A stretch of DNA of 64,000 nt from positions 5,172,184-5,236,183 of the forward strand of contig CM077653.1 of assembly GCA_039707465.1 (NCBI GenBank), read 5' to 3'. Numbering within the stretch: the stretch's first letter is position 1; each line of letters opens with the position of its first letter. Below the pieces are notes generated by a model. That model saw only the letters and a list, made by a program, of their open reading frames with translations, searched no databases and was not told the origin of the DNA. Source of the DNA: Rhabdophis nuchalis. Its lineage: Eukaryota > Chordata > Lepidosauria > Squamata > Natricidae. A program made the translations under genes and the position numbers. Of this stretch, positions 1-63,978 are shown piece by piece.

Positions 1-215
1 CAAGGCTGCGTTTCCCTGTATCGCTGAAAGCATTGGCGGCGGGTGGGGGGGAAGAGATAGCAAGGCTCCTTGCATTGCTTAATGCCCATTGAAAGCATTA
101 AAAGGAAAGGAGGGGGGGGAGATATAGCAAGGCTGCCGTCTTCCTCCGTCGCTGAATGCCCGTTGAAAGCATGTAAACGGGGGGGTGGAAGAAAAGATAT
201 AGCAAAGTCTGCGTT
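1..215. repeat. Degenerate tandem repeat, about 3.5 units of 60-73 bp
   Basis: The motif AGCAAGGCT/AGCAAAGTCT recurs at about 1, 60, 126 and 199. Each copy is followed by an imperfect CGCTGAAAGCATT/TGCCCATTGAAAGCAT block and a G-rich run. It lies inside the inferred HSPA8 intron 1. No function is evident. Confidence 0.6.
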
Positions 216-329
216 CCACGCTGGCTTTAAGCTCCCCCCCAAGGGCGAGTGACGAGAAGCAGCCTTCCTTCCCCCGGGAGAAAAGGGGAGGATTTGTAGC
301 CCGGGAAGAGGAGAAAGAAAAAGCAGCTT

Positions 330-660
330 GGCGAGGTGTTTTTTTTTTTTATTGCAGACGTTGCGTTACCCAACTCGGTGACATCATCCGGGCAAGGGAG
401 GTGGAGTTTGCGGAGAGAAAGGAGGGGGTGCAAGAAAAGGGATTATGGGGGACCTTGGTGGTGCCTGAACTTCGTTTTCTTTCCCCCCCGACGTTTCATT
501 ACCCAGCTAGGTGGCCTCATCAGGGCTAGAAGAAACGAGCCTTGCTCTGCGTCATACAGTGGATATTTCATAAGGTTAACCAACCCCCCCGCCCCCAATT
601 TCTCTTCTTAACACTGATATTACCTAATTGGGTCACGAAACGTCGGAAAGAGGAACGCCA
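330..660. mobile_element. Three fragments resembling Penelope-like element termini
   Basis: Related blocks near 355-390 (GACGTTGCGTTACCCAACTC), 490-530 (GACGTTTCATTACCCAGCTA) and, in the opposite orientation, 620-650 (ACCTAATTGGGTCACGAAAC) share a motif. It resembles the terminal sequence of the GIY-YIG retroelement seen elsewhere in the window and the palindrome at 11916-12613. No coding remains. The family assignment is an inference. Confidence 0.4.
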
Positions 661-1280
661 AGTACCCCAAGAAGCCTTCCCCTCCTCTCCAAATCCAGGC
701 GAGAAAAGGAGATGGTAATCGCCTTAACTGCGCCTTGGGTTAAGGGGGGGGGGGGGCAAAGCAGGGATTTTCCAACGCCTTGGCCAAACGCTTTTCAGGT
801 GGGGGCGTGGGGGTTAAAAAGCCTTTTTGGGAAGGAAAAAAGGGAGGGGGCTGAAATGCAAATCCTACAGCAATGCAATTTCCCAATTCAGGCTCTTTTC
901 TTTCTTTCTTTGCCTTCCCCCAGCAAACCTGCCTCCTTTTACTGCGGGGTTTTCAGACAAAGACTCGGCCAGGAAGGGAGGGCGAAGGAAGAGGATGCAG
1001 GCCGGGAAAATGCAGGTCACCTTGAGAAGCAGCTCAGGGGAGGGAGAGAGAGAAAAAAATAAGGCCGCCTTCCCCAATGAATTGCATCCCTGCCTGCATT
1101 GCACACCCCGTAGAGCAGCCCTGATTGGTTTCTCATCAGCAAAAAGGAAAAATAAAATAAAACAAATCCCAGCAAAAATTAAAACAATAATAATAATGTA
1201 ACATTTTAACTTAAGAATCCAAAAGCTCCCTTTTCCAAACCTGCAAGGAAAAAAAAAGGGGGGGGGGAAATAAGAATTAC

Positions 1281-1338
1281 CTGTTTCGCCCGCGCGGACC
1301 AAAGCGAAGGTGCCACGAGACCGGCCGGAGTAGAAAGC
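1281..1338 (-). other. HSPA8: Inferred HSPA8 noncoding exon 1 (5' UTR)
   Basis: A TATA box at 1363-1370 places a transcription start at about 1335-1340 on the minus strand. A splice donor (exon ending GAAACAG, then GTAATT) falls at 1281/1280. This gives an untranslated exon of roughly 57 nt, which fits vertebrate HSPA8, whose first exon is short and noncoding. The gene name rests on the heat-shock elements and on conserved order next to CLMP, not on protein sequence. The exact start is a guess from TATA spacing. Confidence 0.5.
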
Positions 1339-1362
1339 GGCTTTCCCGGGCCGGCCCCGGAC

Positions 1363-1370
1363 CTTATATA
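1363..1370 (-). promoter_or_regulatory. TATA box, minus-strand promoter
   Basis: On the minus strand the sequence reads TATATAAG, followed by a GC-rich leader. It sits 8 bp downstream of a perfect heat-shock element, a compact arrangement typical of HSP70-family promoters. Confidence 0.75.
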
Positions 1371-1378
1371 CCTCTGGA

Positions 1379-1391
1379 GAACCTTCCAGAA
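1379..1391. promoter_or_regulatory. Proximal heat-shock element
   Basis: GAACCTTCCAGAA matches the HSF1 site (alternating GAA and TTC with 2-bp spacers) in all three pentamers. It is directly upstream of the TATA box of the leftward promoter. Confidence 0.8.
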
Positions 1392-1585
1392 GAGTTACGC
1401 CTCTTTCCGGCGACCCAGCCAATCCCCTAGGTCCGCAGGCCGGCTTTCCGCCAATGGCCGCCGCCGCCGCCCGTGACGTAACAAAGCCTGTGGGAGGGGG
1501 AAGAGGGCGGGTCAGAGAGGCGCGTGAGTCAAGGGGAGCCGGCCGGCTTTTTTTGCCGCCCCCTTCTTTCTTCCTCTTTCCTTTT

Positions 1586-1598
1586 TTCTAGAACGTTC
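1586..1598. promoter_or_regulatory. Distal heat-shock element
   Basis: TTCTAGAACGTTC is a perfect three-unit TTCnnGAAnnTTC element, about 200 bp upstream of the proximal one. Two perfect elements in one CpG-rich block make a heat-shock promoter much more likely than chance. Confidence 0.75.
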
Positions 1599-1665
1599 AT
1601 CCCTCCCAGAGCGCGAGGGAGGGAAGGCGGGGAAAAGGGGGCGGTCTCCAATGCGATGACGTCTC

Positions 1666-1827
1666 CGGGAGCCAATGGCTTCCCCTCACGGCGCGCTTTA
1701 TTTGCATGGACAGGCGAGACAAAGGGAACGAGAGAGAGAGAGGACGTTCGACGCCTCGGGTTGCTCTTCCCTTTGTGTTCCGAGCGGGAGCCAATCGCTT
1801 CCCAGAGTGGCGTTCCACGATTTGCAT
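1666..1827 (+). repeat. Duplicated CCAAT-plus-octamer module
   Basis: Two copies about 120 bp apart (near 1666-1710 and 1785-1830) both start CGGGAGCCAAT, continue with GCTTCCC, and end in ATTTGCAT. The CCAAT-to-octamer gap is nearly equal in each (23 and 24 bp). A small direct duplication has doubled a composite regulatory module. Confidence 0.65.
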
Positions 1828-2199
1828 ACTTTGCCCGAAGGGCGGGGGTGGGTGAGGATGGCGGGCAGCGAGAGCCCCCTTTGGTGAAGGGAAGGCGCCG
1901 AGGGGTGGGAGGGAAGAGAGACGTTCCCGCCTTAGAGACAAAAAGGAGCCAATTCGAACGCAGCGTGGGTGAAACCGAGAGGCCGGTCGGCCAATCAGGG
2001 CGCGCGGGAGCCGGCGCGCGGGAAGGCGGTGGGCGGGGCCAGCCAAGCCGTCTCCTTGAAGGAATGCTGAGGAGAAAAACCGCCGGACAAAATGGCGGCC
2101 GGGCGAGCTGCAGTTGCTGCAGGGCGTTGGCGAAAGGCCACGGCTGGGGTTAGCGGAGGACGCCGCGAGCCGAGCGGCTCGACGGAAGAAACCCTTCGG

Positions 2200-2655
2200 G
2201 GAGCGAAGCCCGCCAACGCCTCTTCCCCGGTTCACGCCGTTTGAACCGCCCATCCCTGCTCGCCTGGACTACAGTCCCCGTAGTCCCCGGCAGCAAAGTG
2301 GGAGGTGGGGGCAACATGATGTGGGGGGGGGGGGAAGCACAGTTGCTTCTTGGAAAAAGCACCTCTGGGGTTAAGCTCGCTTGGGATGCCAGAAGCCCCC
2401 GTAGCTGTGGAGGAAGGGAGAAGGCGGCGCTCTGCCCATGCTCAAGGACACTCTTGCCCTAGAGGCGTTCGAATGCAGGCCGCGGGCGCTGGACTGCAGG
2501 GAGTCGAGAGTGGCTGCGCAATCGATTTCCTTCAGTCAAATCTGCCGAGATGACAGGCGCCATGTGGCCTCTCTTGACCCTGAGAGGATTTTCTTCCCCC
2601 TCCTTAATCCGAATAGGAGGTGATTGGCCAAACTATTCCAAGAAGCAAAGGCAGA
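2200..2655. other. Promoter-flanking sequence without recognisable gene
   Basis: The stretch is GC-rich at first and then becomes ordinary. It contains a G-run near 2322-2334. I see no coding exon with splice signals and no repeat I recognise. Confidence 0.4.
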
Positions 2656-2659
2656 TGAT

Positions 2660-3150
2660 CTTCTCTCGTCCTCCCTCTCCCCTTATTTTCTCCTTCTCCC
2701 CCTCTTCTTTTCCTCTCCCCCTCCCCTTCTTCATCTTCTCCCCCTCCCCCCTCCCCCTTCTTCTCCTTCTCCCCCTCCCCTTCTTCCCCCTCTTCTCCTC
2801 CTTTCCCCTTCTTTTTTTCCTCCTCCTCTCCCTTCTCCTTCTCTTGCCTCTCCCCTTCTTCATCTTCTCCCCTTCTCTCCCTTCCCCTTCTTCCCCTTCT
2901 TCTTCTCCCCCTCCCCTTCTTTCCCCTCTTCTTCTCCTCCTTTCCCCTTCTTCCCCTTCTTTTTCTCCTTCTCCTCCCCTTCTCCTTTTGCCCCTCCCCT
3001 TCTTCATCTTCTCCCGTTCTCTCCCTTCCCCTTCTTTTCTCCTTCCCCTTCTTCTTCTCCTCTTCCCTCTCCCATTCTTCTCCTCCTCTTCCCTCACCCA
3101 TTCTTCCCCTCCCCTTTCTCCTCCTCCCCTTCTTCTTTCCCCCTTTCTCC
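2660..3150 (+). repeat. Polypyrimidine tract (CCCCTTCTTCTCC-type), about 490 bp
   Basis: The plus strand is nearly pure C/T, built of shuffled CCCCTTCTT, CTCCTTCTC and TTCATCTTCTCC blocks. Long frames on both strands (proline/serine/leucine- or glutamate/arginine/lysine-rich) are artefacts of this composition. The tract has mirror-repeat character and could form triplex DNA. Confidence 0.9.
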
Positions 3151-3159
3151 AAGAATTTG

Positions 3160-6100
3160 CAGAGACATGGAAAAATTGGGAGGGGGCCATGCTTCCTTCC
3201 CACCCTCCCAGGTGGACAATGAAAGACTGGCTTTCAATCCCAAAAGCAGACCAGATCATAGTTGGTCATTCAGAAATATTGTTCAGCCAGCCCCCCCTTT
3301 CCCCCGTCCATGGATTCATCCAAGATGCTGATCCTTGCATTTTCATATTAACATTAAATATTGTTGAATTCACCTCGTCCTGGAAGTTTTGTTTTTTTAA
3401 AAAACTGGTCGGAGTTTAATCTTTGGGTTTAGCCAAACTGCAGTTTGGCAGCCTTTATTTAAAAACAATGACGTCTTAAAATGGTGGAATCAGGACAGTT
3501 TAAAACAAATATTTACTCCCTTTTGCTTTGCTTGTGCTGAGCACAAATCATGGATGGCGACAGACGAGAAGGTGTCCTCAGTTTACCAGTTCAAAAATAA
3601 AAACAAAAGTAGGAATTTGTACAACAGTAATACATAGTACTACATAGTAAATTGCATACAAGGTAACAATGTTTTAAAGAATATTTTACAAAACAACAAT
3701 TGGCTGTTCAGAGTATACTGTTTCCCTTGTGAGATACTATTGAAGGTCATGAATTGGAAGCCATTGTGCTTAAATATTCCCTTTTACAGTGAAATGCTAG
3801 TGATGTGACATACTGGTTATTTTTTTTCTTGCACCATAATTTCTTCCGCCCTTAATATCTGAGAAATTCCCTTACATTAGATTTAGCTAATAATCTCATT
3901 TATTCCCTTCAGTGGTAGAATTCAGATCGTGGGAGAGGTGCTTAATTGGCGAATGGGGTGCAAACATATTTTTTCACCGATTTAACAGGCAGAACTTTCA
4001 GAATTTTTTAAAGAATCATTTTTGTCTTATGAATTTATAGAATGGGTTGTTTGAGTTTTGTTGCATTTTACTACCGTTGGGCATAGTTTTTGTGCTAATG
4101 GTTGAGGTGGCATTGGGAGTAATTCAATCTTGTATTTGGTATATATTTGCATGTGATTTAGGGAAACATTTTTCACTTCCTGTGCAGTGGATGTTTGTTA
4201 AAGTAGAAAACTAATAGAGTGTGTATTGCCAATTTATCTTTCAAAGATCTTGTTTTTTCCATATACTAACTTTTGTGATTCCTTATTCTTTCCAATGGAG
4301 ATTTTGTCATGGTGCCAGCCACTTTTTCAAAGCTAACAGTGAATACCCCCCTCCCCAAAAGAATTAAGACAGGTCTGCTCTATTTTGTAGCAAATTGTCC
4401 TAATTATTTGATTTCTATGCTTCATTCACTAAGCATCAATTTTAAAATAAGATTTAAATAGCTTTTTAATTTAAAAGGCAGTGGAAACAGCTTGGGATAT
4501 CATGATTTGATAACCTGCATTATACTCAACTTTGGTATAAATAAAATGATGGAATAGTTCATCTCTTGGATTTTACTTTCTTTCTGTTGAGTTCTGCGTT
4601 ATGGGACTTGATGATAGGTTGTAAGCTGAATTGCTTTTTAAATGTTCAGTTAAGGTCGATGAAGGGATAAACTAGCTTGGTTGAGAGGGATGAAATAATC
4701 CTAACATTTTAAACAAGCAGACAGGAAACCTGCCATGCCTGGTTCTTAACTTCTAAGTGAGCATATATAAGACTCAGCTGAGGAATTCATGCAATGCTGA
4801 CTTTAATCATAGTTGAATGTGCTTCAAGGTGCTCCAGAAATTTTGTTATGGAGACTTTTAAATTAAGTGTGTCTGCTGTATAGCTGGAAACCTGCTTCTT
4901 ATTTCTTGTGAAAATAGCTTTCTGTCACAGCCTTATAAGATCAGTAATACTGACTGCCCTGTATTAGCAATGCACATCCTACTTTTGAATCCTAAGTCAC
5001 CATTTATAAATTACTCTTATAATATATGAGTCTAGTGGTTCTCTTATTTCTTTCTTCCTGGCTGTGTTTAAGAATGTGATGTGAAATAACCCCCCTGGAA
5101 TAATATCAGTTTAAAACTCATCATCTTTGCAATCTAGTTGGCACTTGAAGTCAAACAACTTGTATTTTCTTATCGTTAAAGCTGGGTGATGCTAGTTCTG
5201 TCCATAGATGAGACTTTCCACTTTGGAGAGATGAAAGAATTCTTAACACCAGTGCTGAAATCTACATTTCCAGCTCATTTCCATTCTTTATATCTCCTTT
5301 AAATTTTGCAGTTAGTTTCACTAGTTTGAGTATGCTGTATCCATCCAAATGATCACATTTCCTAGATTATTACCTCAAAATGTTTACTAATCATGACATT
5401 GTATTCCCACCAAAAATGCTCCCCCCCAAAAAACCCTTTGGCACTACTCATCCTAAAAATGAATGTCACTATGTCCAGCATAGAGAACAGTATTTTAAAA
5501 ACACCATTTTTAAAAACTTGTAAATGGAATTCAGGATTTGATGCTGATCTCACATTCTAATGATCCATTAGGATATAATTCCCTTTAGTGGAATTGCTTA
5601 TTATTTATGAATATATACATACATACAAATACATTAGCTTGGTCACAGTGGGCTAATGTCTATATTCTTTAGCCGTATTCAGTCGTACGTACCTTCTTAA
5701 ATTAATGCACTTCCATGTTCCCAGAAAGTCCCTCCAGTAAAGAAGACCAATTAAAGTCTAATATTGCTTCTCGCTTTTCCCCAAAGTTACTGTTTTCTGC
5801 TTCGTTGGTGGTGATGTGTCCAAATATTGATAATTCAAGAAAAAGACACATGCAAAAGTCCTGTCAGTTTTCTCTTGAAGCTGATCAGACTTAACATTAG
5901 CAGTGAAAAACAGAGGTCACAACTGAGAAGACATTTGTATATGTATGCATTTCATTTTTCCCTTAAGAATTCTGCTGGAGCATCTCTATTCCACAGTATT
6001 CCCCCCTTTTTTTTTTAAAGCAAATTGGTCCAAAACAGTAAAATGCTATTCCTCTTGTGTCAGCATTCCCTTTTCTCCTTCCAAGCTTTAATCGCAAAAA

Positions 6101-6336
6101 TGAAAAAAAAAATCTTAAAAAAATAGAAATAATTGTTTTTACGAGTTCTCTTTTCCAAGTCTGCTTGTACCTCAAAACAGAAAGATTAAAAAAATACTGA
6201 GGATTTTTTTGTTCTTTGTGTGTATGTGCATAACTATAGAAAACCAATATTGCATTGGAAAATAAAATAATTGCATAATGCTGGCAGCGCATGTAATTTA
6301 TGGATATAGGTGGAGCCCAAATAGAGGGAACAGTAA
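3160..6336 (-). other. CLMP 3' UTR and CLMP-HSPA8 intergenic sequence
   Basis: The sequence is AT-rich, mostly unique and poor in interspersed repeats, unlike the introns. The CLMP 3' UTR must begin at 6336 and run leftward. Minus-strand AATAAA hexamers lie at 3899-3904 and 3454-3459, with an ATTAAA variant at about 6086-6091. Any of these could mark the transcript end. The low repeat density to about 3450 would suit a long 3' UTR, but I cannot choose an end. Confidence 0.45.
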
Positions 6337-59589
<53,253 letters not shown>

Positions 59590-60510
59590 TCCGCCTCTGT
59601 GTGTGAGACAGCCCTTTCCTTCCTTCCTTCCTTCCTTCCTTCCTTCCTTCCTTCCTTCCTTCCTTCCTTCCTTCCTTTCTTCTGCTTCTCCTTCTCCTTC
59701 CTCTTCTTCTTTTCTCCTCACTTCTTCCCACTCAGGAAAACTGACAAGCAGACCTGCTCAAAATTCAAAGCAGCGCCTCTGGAATGCGCTCTGGGTAATT
59801 GCCTCCGTGCGCCGGAAAAATATCCAACTTGGCTTTTTTGGTTGTGTTTCTTCTTCTGCCCTCCTGCCGTTCATCCCCCTTTCAGTTCCCGTGCAGAGCG
59901 GAGCAGAAGAGCTGTGGTGCCTCTCCAGCCGTCGATTCCGTTTGGAGCCTGTCAACATCTGGAAGGGGAAAGTCAGAGGCGGCAGCGCAGCCGAGAGACA
60001 CATCTAGAACTGCCAGAGTAATTTGGCATGTCTAGAAAGAAGAGGAGGAAAGAGAAGGGGGTGGCGGGGTGGGGAGTAGCGGGGAGAAATCTCAGCTTGC
60101 AAGTTTTACCACATGGCTGTGTGTGCAAGGGGAGGAGGAAGGCCCCTCCTTAACCACCACCAGGATTAAGGGGGAGATGTTGGGGGGAGAAGGTTGGGCA
60201 TGCAATGAGCTGCCCCTGACTCCTGGCCATTCGACAGCCCAACCTTCTGGGGGAGTGTGGAAGAAGGAGGGAGGAGGGGGGGGGGCGAGTAAATAGGCTT
60301 TCCTCGTGTCAAAAGCGGTTAAAGAGATTAAACGTGGAGGAAGCATCCTCATTCCGCCTGCAAAGGAGGAACGGAGCTTCTCCCCCCACTTTAAAAAAAA
60401 AATAAAAAAAAAATGAAAGAAACAGGGCCTTCGAGATAAAAGTGTTGACTGCAGGGATGACTCACAACAGCAAATTCCAGCTCCCTGCGAAACCCCCTTC
60501 CCTCCCCTCT
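59590..60510 (-). promoter_or_regulatory. CLMP: CLMP 5' UTR and promoter region (inferred)
   Basis: The segment upstream of the start codon is richer in CpG than the intron (for example near 59810-60000), purine/pyrimidine biased and free of interspersed repeats. I see no clear TATA box, so the transcription start is not located. Confidence 0.5.
59616..59677 (-). repeat. (GGAA)n microsatellite just upstream of the CLMP start codon
   Basis: About 15 GGAA units on the transcribed (minus) sense, 27 nt upstream of the ATG at 59589. It lies in the 5' UTR or core promoter. GGAA is the ETS-factor core. Confidence 0.95.
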
Positions 60511-60514
60511 TCCC

Positions 60515-61685
60515 CGCAGCCCCTGGAGCAGTCGGATTATACTGCTGAATTGTGATGGCGCGGTTGCCAAAAAATGAAAGGTGGCGTGGTTTTTTTCCCC
60601 CTTCATTTGGAAGGACGCAAAGCCTGCCTGAGGTGGTTTTCTGGGTAGCAGTACAGGAGATTTATGGTCGCCTCCTCCTACGATATTTTTTTCCAGCTTC
60701 CTCCATTCTAGCTCACCACCTGGTGGTCTCCCATCCTGATATTAACCGAGTCTCAACCTCTATAAGGTTTTAAGATCAGCCAAACTGCTCAATGCTGCCA
60801 TCTAGCTGGGCCAAATATACTGACCTGTTCTGACCTCCCTTTCTCCGACTAGCACAAGACTGGCTGCCTGCCACTGACTCTCTTGGCTGCTTGCCTGAAT
60901 GACTCTGAACAGATACGAAGCTTCTTAACTCGACTAAACACGAACCTGAAAATCAACACGAATAAACACGAACCGAGAAATCCAACGTTGTTCTCTGCAA
61001 GGACTTTCTTAGTAAAGACTTCCTTTTAAACCCTCTTGGGAGGGTCCAGTCATTAGGCAGCTGGGACTAATTCACATCCTACGAGTTCGCTTCTGATGCA
61101 ATTGGAGCCTCCTTTTTTCAGCCCTTCTCAATCTAGCATCAGGGACAAACTGGCCTTGATCCTCCCCACTACTCCAAGACCCAGGTGCCTCCTGATGACT
61201 AGCCGGGCTCTCTGCTCTCTCAAGGTCGCCCTCCTCCTCCAGAGCAAACTCATAGTGAGGAGTCCATCAGCAGCTCATCCGGAGCCAGCTGGGCCACAGC
61301 ACTGACCTAACTAACTAAAGGATGCCAGTTGCATTCACCGACTGCCTGTAATGGAGGGAGCGGGCTCTCTTTGTATCAGGCAGGCAGGTGGCCAGGGCCG
61401 TTAAGTTGGGCTGCAGGCACTGTGTGGGAACGCAGGCAAGCCGCAGAGACTGTGTGGTCAACACAAGTGAGGAGCCACACAGGATGCTATGTTGGGGAAG
61501 CGAGATGAGGAGTGACTGGGCAGGGCGAGCGGGCGGGCAGGTGGGCAGGGGCAGCCAGAGGTGATCTTTGCTGGTTCTCCAAACTATTCAAATTTTCCAC
61601 TACCGGTTTGCCTGAACCGATCCGAACTAGCTGAATACCATCTCTTGCTAATGTTTCAACTGCAGTGAATACACTTACAATAATA
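60515..61685. other. Upstream of CLMP, no gene seen
   Basis: Around 61560-61650, ACTACCGGTTTGCCTGAACC resembles the inner part of the hAT MITEs at 20527 and 41308, badly decayed. No exon recognised. Confidence 0.35.
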
Positions 61686-61689
61686 AAAT

Positions 61690-62040
61690 ACATAGCAGAG
61701 TTGGAAGGGACCTTGTAGGTCTTCTAGTCCAACCCCCTGCCTAGGCAGGAAGCCCTATAATGTTTTAGACAAATGGCTATCCAACATCTTCTTAAAGACT
61801 TCCAGTGTTGGGGCATTCACAACTTCTGGAGGCAACTTCTGTTCCACCGATTAATTGTTCTCACTGTCAGGAAATTTCTCCTCAGTTCTAAGTTGCTTCT
61901 CTCCTTGATTAGTTTCCACCCATAACTTCTTGTCCTACCCTCAGGTGTTTTGGAGAATAGCTTGACTCCCTCTTCTTTGTGGCAACCCCTGAGATATTGG
62001 AACACTGCTGTCATGTCTCCCCTAGTCCTTCTTTTTATTA
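61690..62040 (-). mobile_element. CR1 LINE 3' fragment
   Basis: The plus strand starts with GCAGAGTTGGAAGGGACCTT, and the minus strand reads FQYLRGCHKEEGVKLFSKTP and GWKLIKERSNLELRRNFL. Confidence 0.85.
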
Positions 62041-62216
62041 AATGACTTAGTAGTTCTAAGCAACTTAGAACTAAGGAGAAGTTTCCTGAGAGTTACAACA
62101 ATTAATCAGTGGGACAGTTGCCTCCAGAAGTTGTGACTGTTCCAACACTGGAAGTTTTAAGTTTTGGACAACCATTTGCCTGCAATGCTATAGGGTTTCC
62201 TGCCTAAGCAGGGGGT
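62041..62216 (+). mobile_element. CR1 LINE 3' fragment in opposite orientation
   Basis: CAACTTAGAACTAAGGAGAA through AGCAGGGGG, following directly on the minus-oriented copy. Confidence 0.75.
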
Positions 62217-62461
62217 TGACTCCATTGTTACATCCTCAAACCCCCACAGCTTCAACCTCAAACTATCTACTGTGGCCCTCACCCCATTCCTAAGCGGTCT
62301 TTAAGGGGGGGTGCATAAGCACACCAACGAGCCTACCGTCCCTCTCCTACTGTCCCCATTTACTTGTTCTCATTGCCTTTGTTCGTGTCCCTGTTTATAC
62401 TGATGCCTGTTCTCTTGTTCATGTTTGACAAACCAAATAAAATAAACAAATGAATAAAATA
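62217..62461 (+). mobile_element. 3' end of a second copy of the LINE at 36870
   Basis: It carries ATTGTTACATCCTCAAACCC, CTCACCCCATTCCTAAGCGG and GGTGCATAAGCACACCAACG, parallel to 37270-37485, and ends in a short AAATAAAAT tail. Confidence 0.75.
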
Positions 62462-62464
62462 TTC

Positions 62465-63125
62465 CTTTTGCAAAGGACTGGGGACAAAAACCTCCTGGGG
62501 AAACCTCCGAGCAGGAGAATGCATTTTGCTTGATCGTATGCAGTGTTTAACATTGCTCTATGGCTGGCAGGGTGGGCTAGGACCCCATAAATAAATCAAT
62601 AGGAATGGGTTCTTATTAGATGAACTCGTTGGACTGTGAATCCAAACGGTCTTTTAAGGCAAAAAGAAGCATGCACTTCTCTCTCTCTTCCCCAATCTGT
62701 TTTGGAAAAAGTAGGTTTTGATTTCCAGAGCTGTCAGGCTCTCAGTTGGCACCCCTGAAAATAGAAGAAGGGGACAAAGAATACGACCTCAATCCACCCG
62801 ACTTTAAAGAATAGCTGTAACCTGATTTTCCACTGACTTGTTACCTTTTTTTTTTTTATTACTTTAAGGCTGGAAGTTGCTCAGACCTTCCTGGATTAAC
62901 CCCACCTTTTCGGTGGTTGTAGCTTTCTTTTAATTATCTCTTTGGATAAGCAGAAGGAAAATGAACTGGGATGAAAGAAAGAAAAAAGTAGAAGCCAATA
63001 TAGTAAATGCTTCAGCTTTAAGCGCTAAGCAGGTCACGGTCAGTTAAGAGTAAGTATTTCCTTAGCAAATGTCAAACCTCAGCATTTCCTTCAACTTTAA
63101 CTTTGGCATAAGAAGATGTGAACCA
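62465..63125. other. Upstream of CLMP, no gene seen
   Basis: No element recognised. Confidence 0.3.
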
Positions 63126-63129
63126 GAAT

Positions 63130-63458
63130 TAACAGAACAACAGAGTTGGAAGGGACCTTGGAGGTCTTCTAGTCCAACCGCCTCCTCAAGCAGGAAACCC
63201 TATATCAGTTTAGACAAATGGTTATCCAACATCTTCTTAAAGACTTCAAGGGTTGGGGCATTCACAACTTCTGGGGGCAACTTCTATTCCATTGATTAAT
63301 TGTTCTGTCAGGAAATTTCTCCTTAGTTCTAAGTTGCTTCTTTCCTTGATGAGTTTCCACCCTTTGCTTCTTGTCCTTCCCTCAGGTGCTTTGGAGAATA
63401 GTTTGACTCCCTCTTCTTTGGGGCAACCCCTGAGATATTGTAAGACTGCTATCATGTA
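63130..63458 (-). mobile_element. CR1 LINE 3' fragment
   Basis: The plus strand begins GAACAACAGAGTTGGAAGGG, and the minus strand reads VLQYLRGCPKEEGVKLFSKA and RSKGWKLIKERSNLELRR. Confidence 0.85.
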
Positions 63459-63605
63459 AAGGTGTGTGCTAGTCATTCCCGACTCTAGGGGGCAGTGCTC
63501 ATCTCCGTTCCAAAGCTGAAGAGCCAGCGCTGTCCGAAGACATCTCCATGGTCAAGTGGCCAGCATGACTAAACACCGAAGGCACATGGAGTGCTGTTCC
63601 CCTAC
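63459..63605 (-). mobile_element. Truncated Sauria-type SINE
   Basis: GTGCTAGTCATTCCCGACTC and GTCCGAAGACATCTCCATGG match the body of the SINE at 18712. Confidence 0.85.
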
Positions 63606-63843
63606 ATAATTCTTCAATACAAGCTGCTTTCAAAGGTTCCAGAAAAGGAAGATTCTCAAACTCTACTTTGGTTAAATCATTTATTAAAAAGGAATCCACT
63701 CATTTTTTTCTCTCTAAACTAATACTGAATAAAAATTAACCGAAGTTACTAATTACTATCAAACTTAAAATATTGACCACAATGTAAATAAAATGGTGAT
63801 ATGAACAATTAATATTGTAATAACTAATAAGTGTTAGTTACAC

Positions 63844-63978
63844 CAGGGGTCTGCAAAGTCGGCTCTTTTAAGACTGGTGGACTTCAACTCCCAGAGTTCC
63901 CCAGCCAGCATAGCTGGCTGGGGAATTCTGGGAGTTGAAGTCCACCAGTCTTAAAAGAGCCGACTTTGCAGACCCCTG
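63844..63978. mobile_element. hAT-type hairpin MITE, 135 bp, second subfamily
   Basis: The ends CAGGGGTCTGCAAAG and CTTTGCAGACCCCTG are perfect. AGTTACAC flanks both sides (63836-63843, 63979-63986). Confidence 0.95.

Larger units (their letters stand above)
1..1280 (-). other. HSPA8: Inferred HSPA8 intron 1 (partial, runs off the window)
   Basis: The stretch lies downstream of the inferred noncoding exon 1 of HSPA8 on the minus strand. I looked for the conserved N-terminus of an HSP70 protein in minus-strand frames and did not find it, so coding exon 2 should lie beyond position 1. Apart from the tandem repeat at 1-215, Penelope-like pieces at 330-660 and homopolymer runs (G-runs near 747 and 1259), nothing else is recognisable. 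The assignment depends on the promoter call next to it. Confidence 0.5.
1419..2110. promoter_or_regulatory. CpG-rich promoter region with CCAAT, CRE, AP-1, octamer and YY1-like sites
   Basis: CCAAT pentamers read on the plus strand at 1419, 1451, 1648, 1672, 1791, 1949 and 1991. CRE-like TGACGT occurs at 1474 and 1657. TGAGTCA (AP-1) is at 1525. The octamer ATTTGCAT is at 1700-1707 and 1820-1827. AAAATGGCGGCC, a YY1-like site, is near 2090. The density of sites and the CpG content fit a strong housekeeping and stress promoter, inferred to be that of HSPA8. Whether a divergent rightward transcript also starts here cannot be decided by eye. Confidence 0.6.

Noticed and set aside
1..1280. HSPA8 coding exon 2 within the window
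   Set aside because: No minus-strand frame shows the conserved HSP70 N-terminus. The exon must lie beyond the left edge.
2550..3419. Long plus-strand frame of nearly 290 codons and minus-strand frames of about 200 codons
   Set aside because: Pure products of the C/T-rich tract (Ser/Pro/Leu or Glu/Arg/Lys runs). No splice logic or conserved motif.
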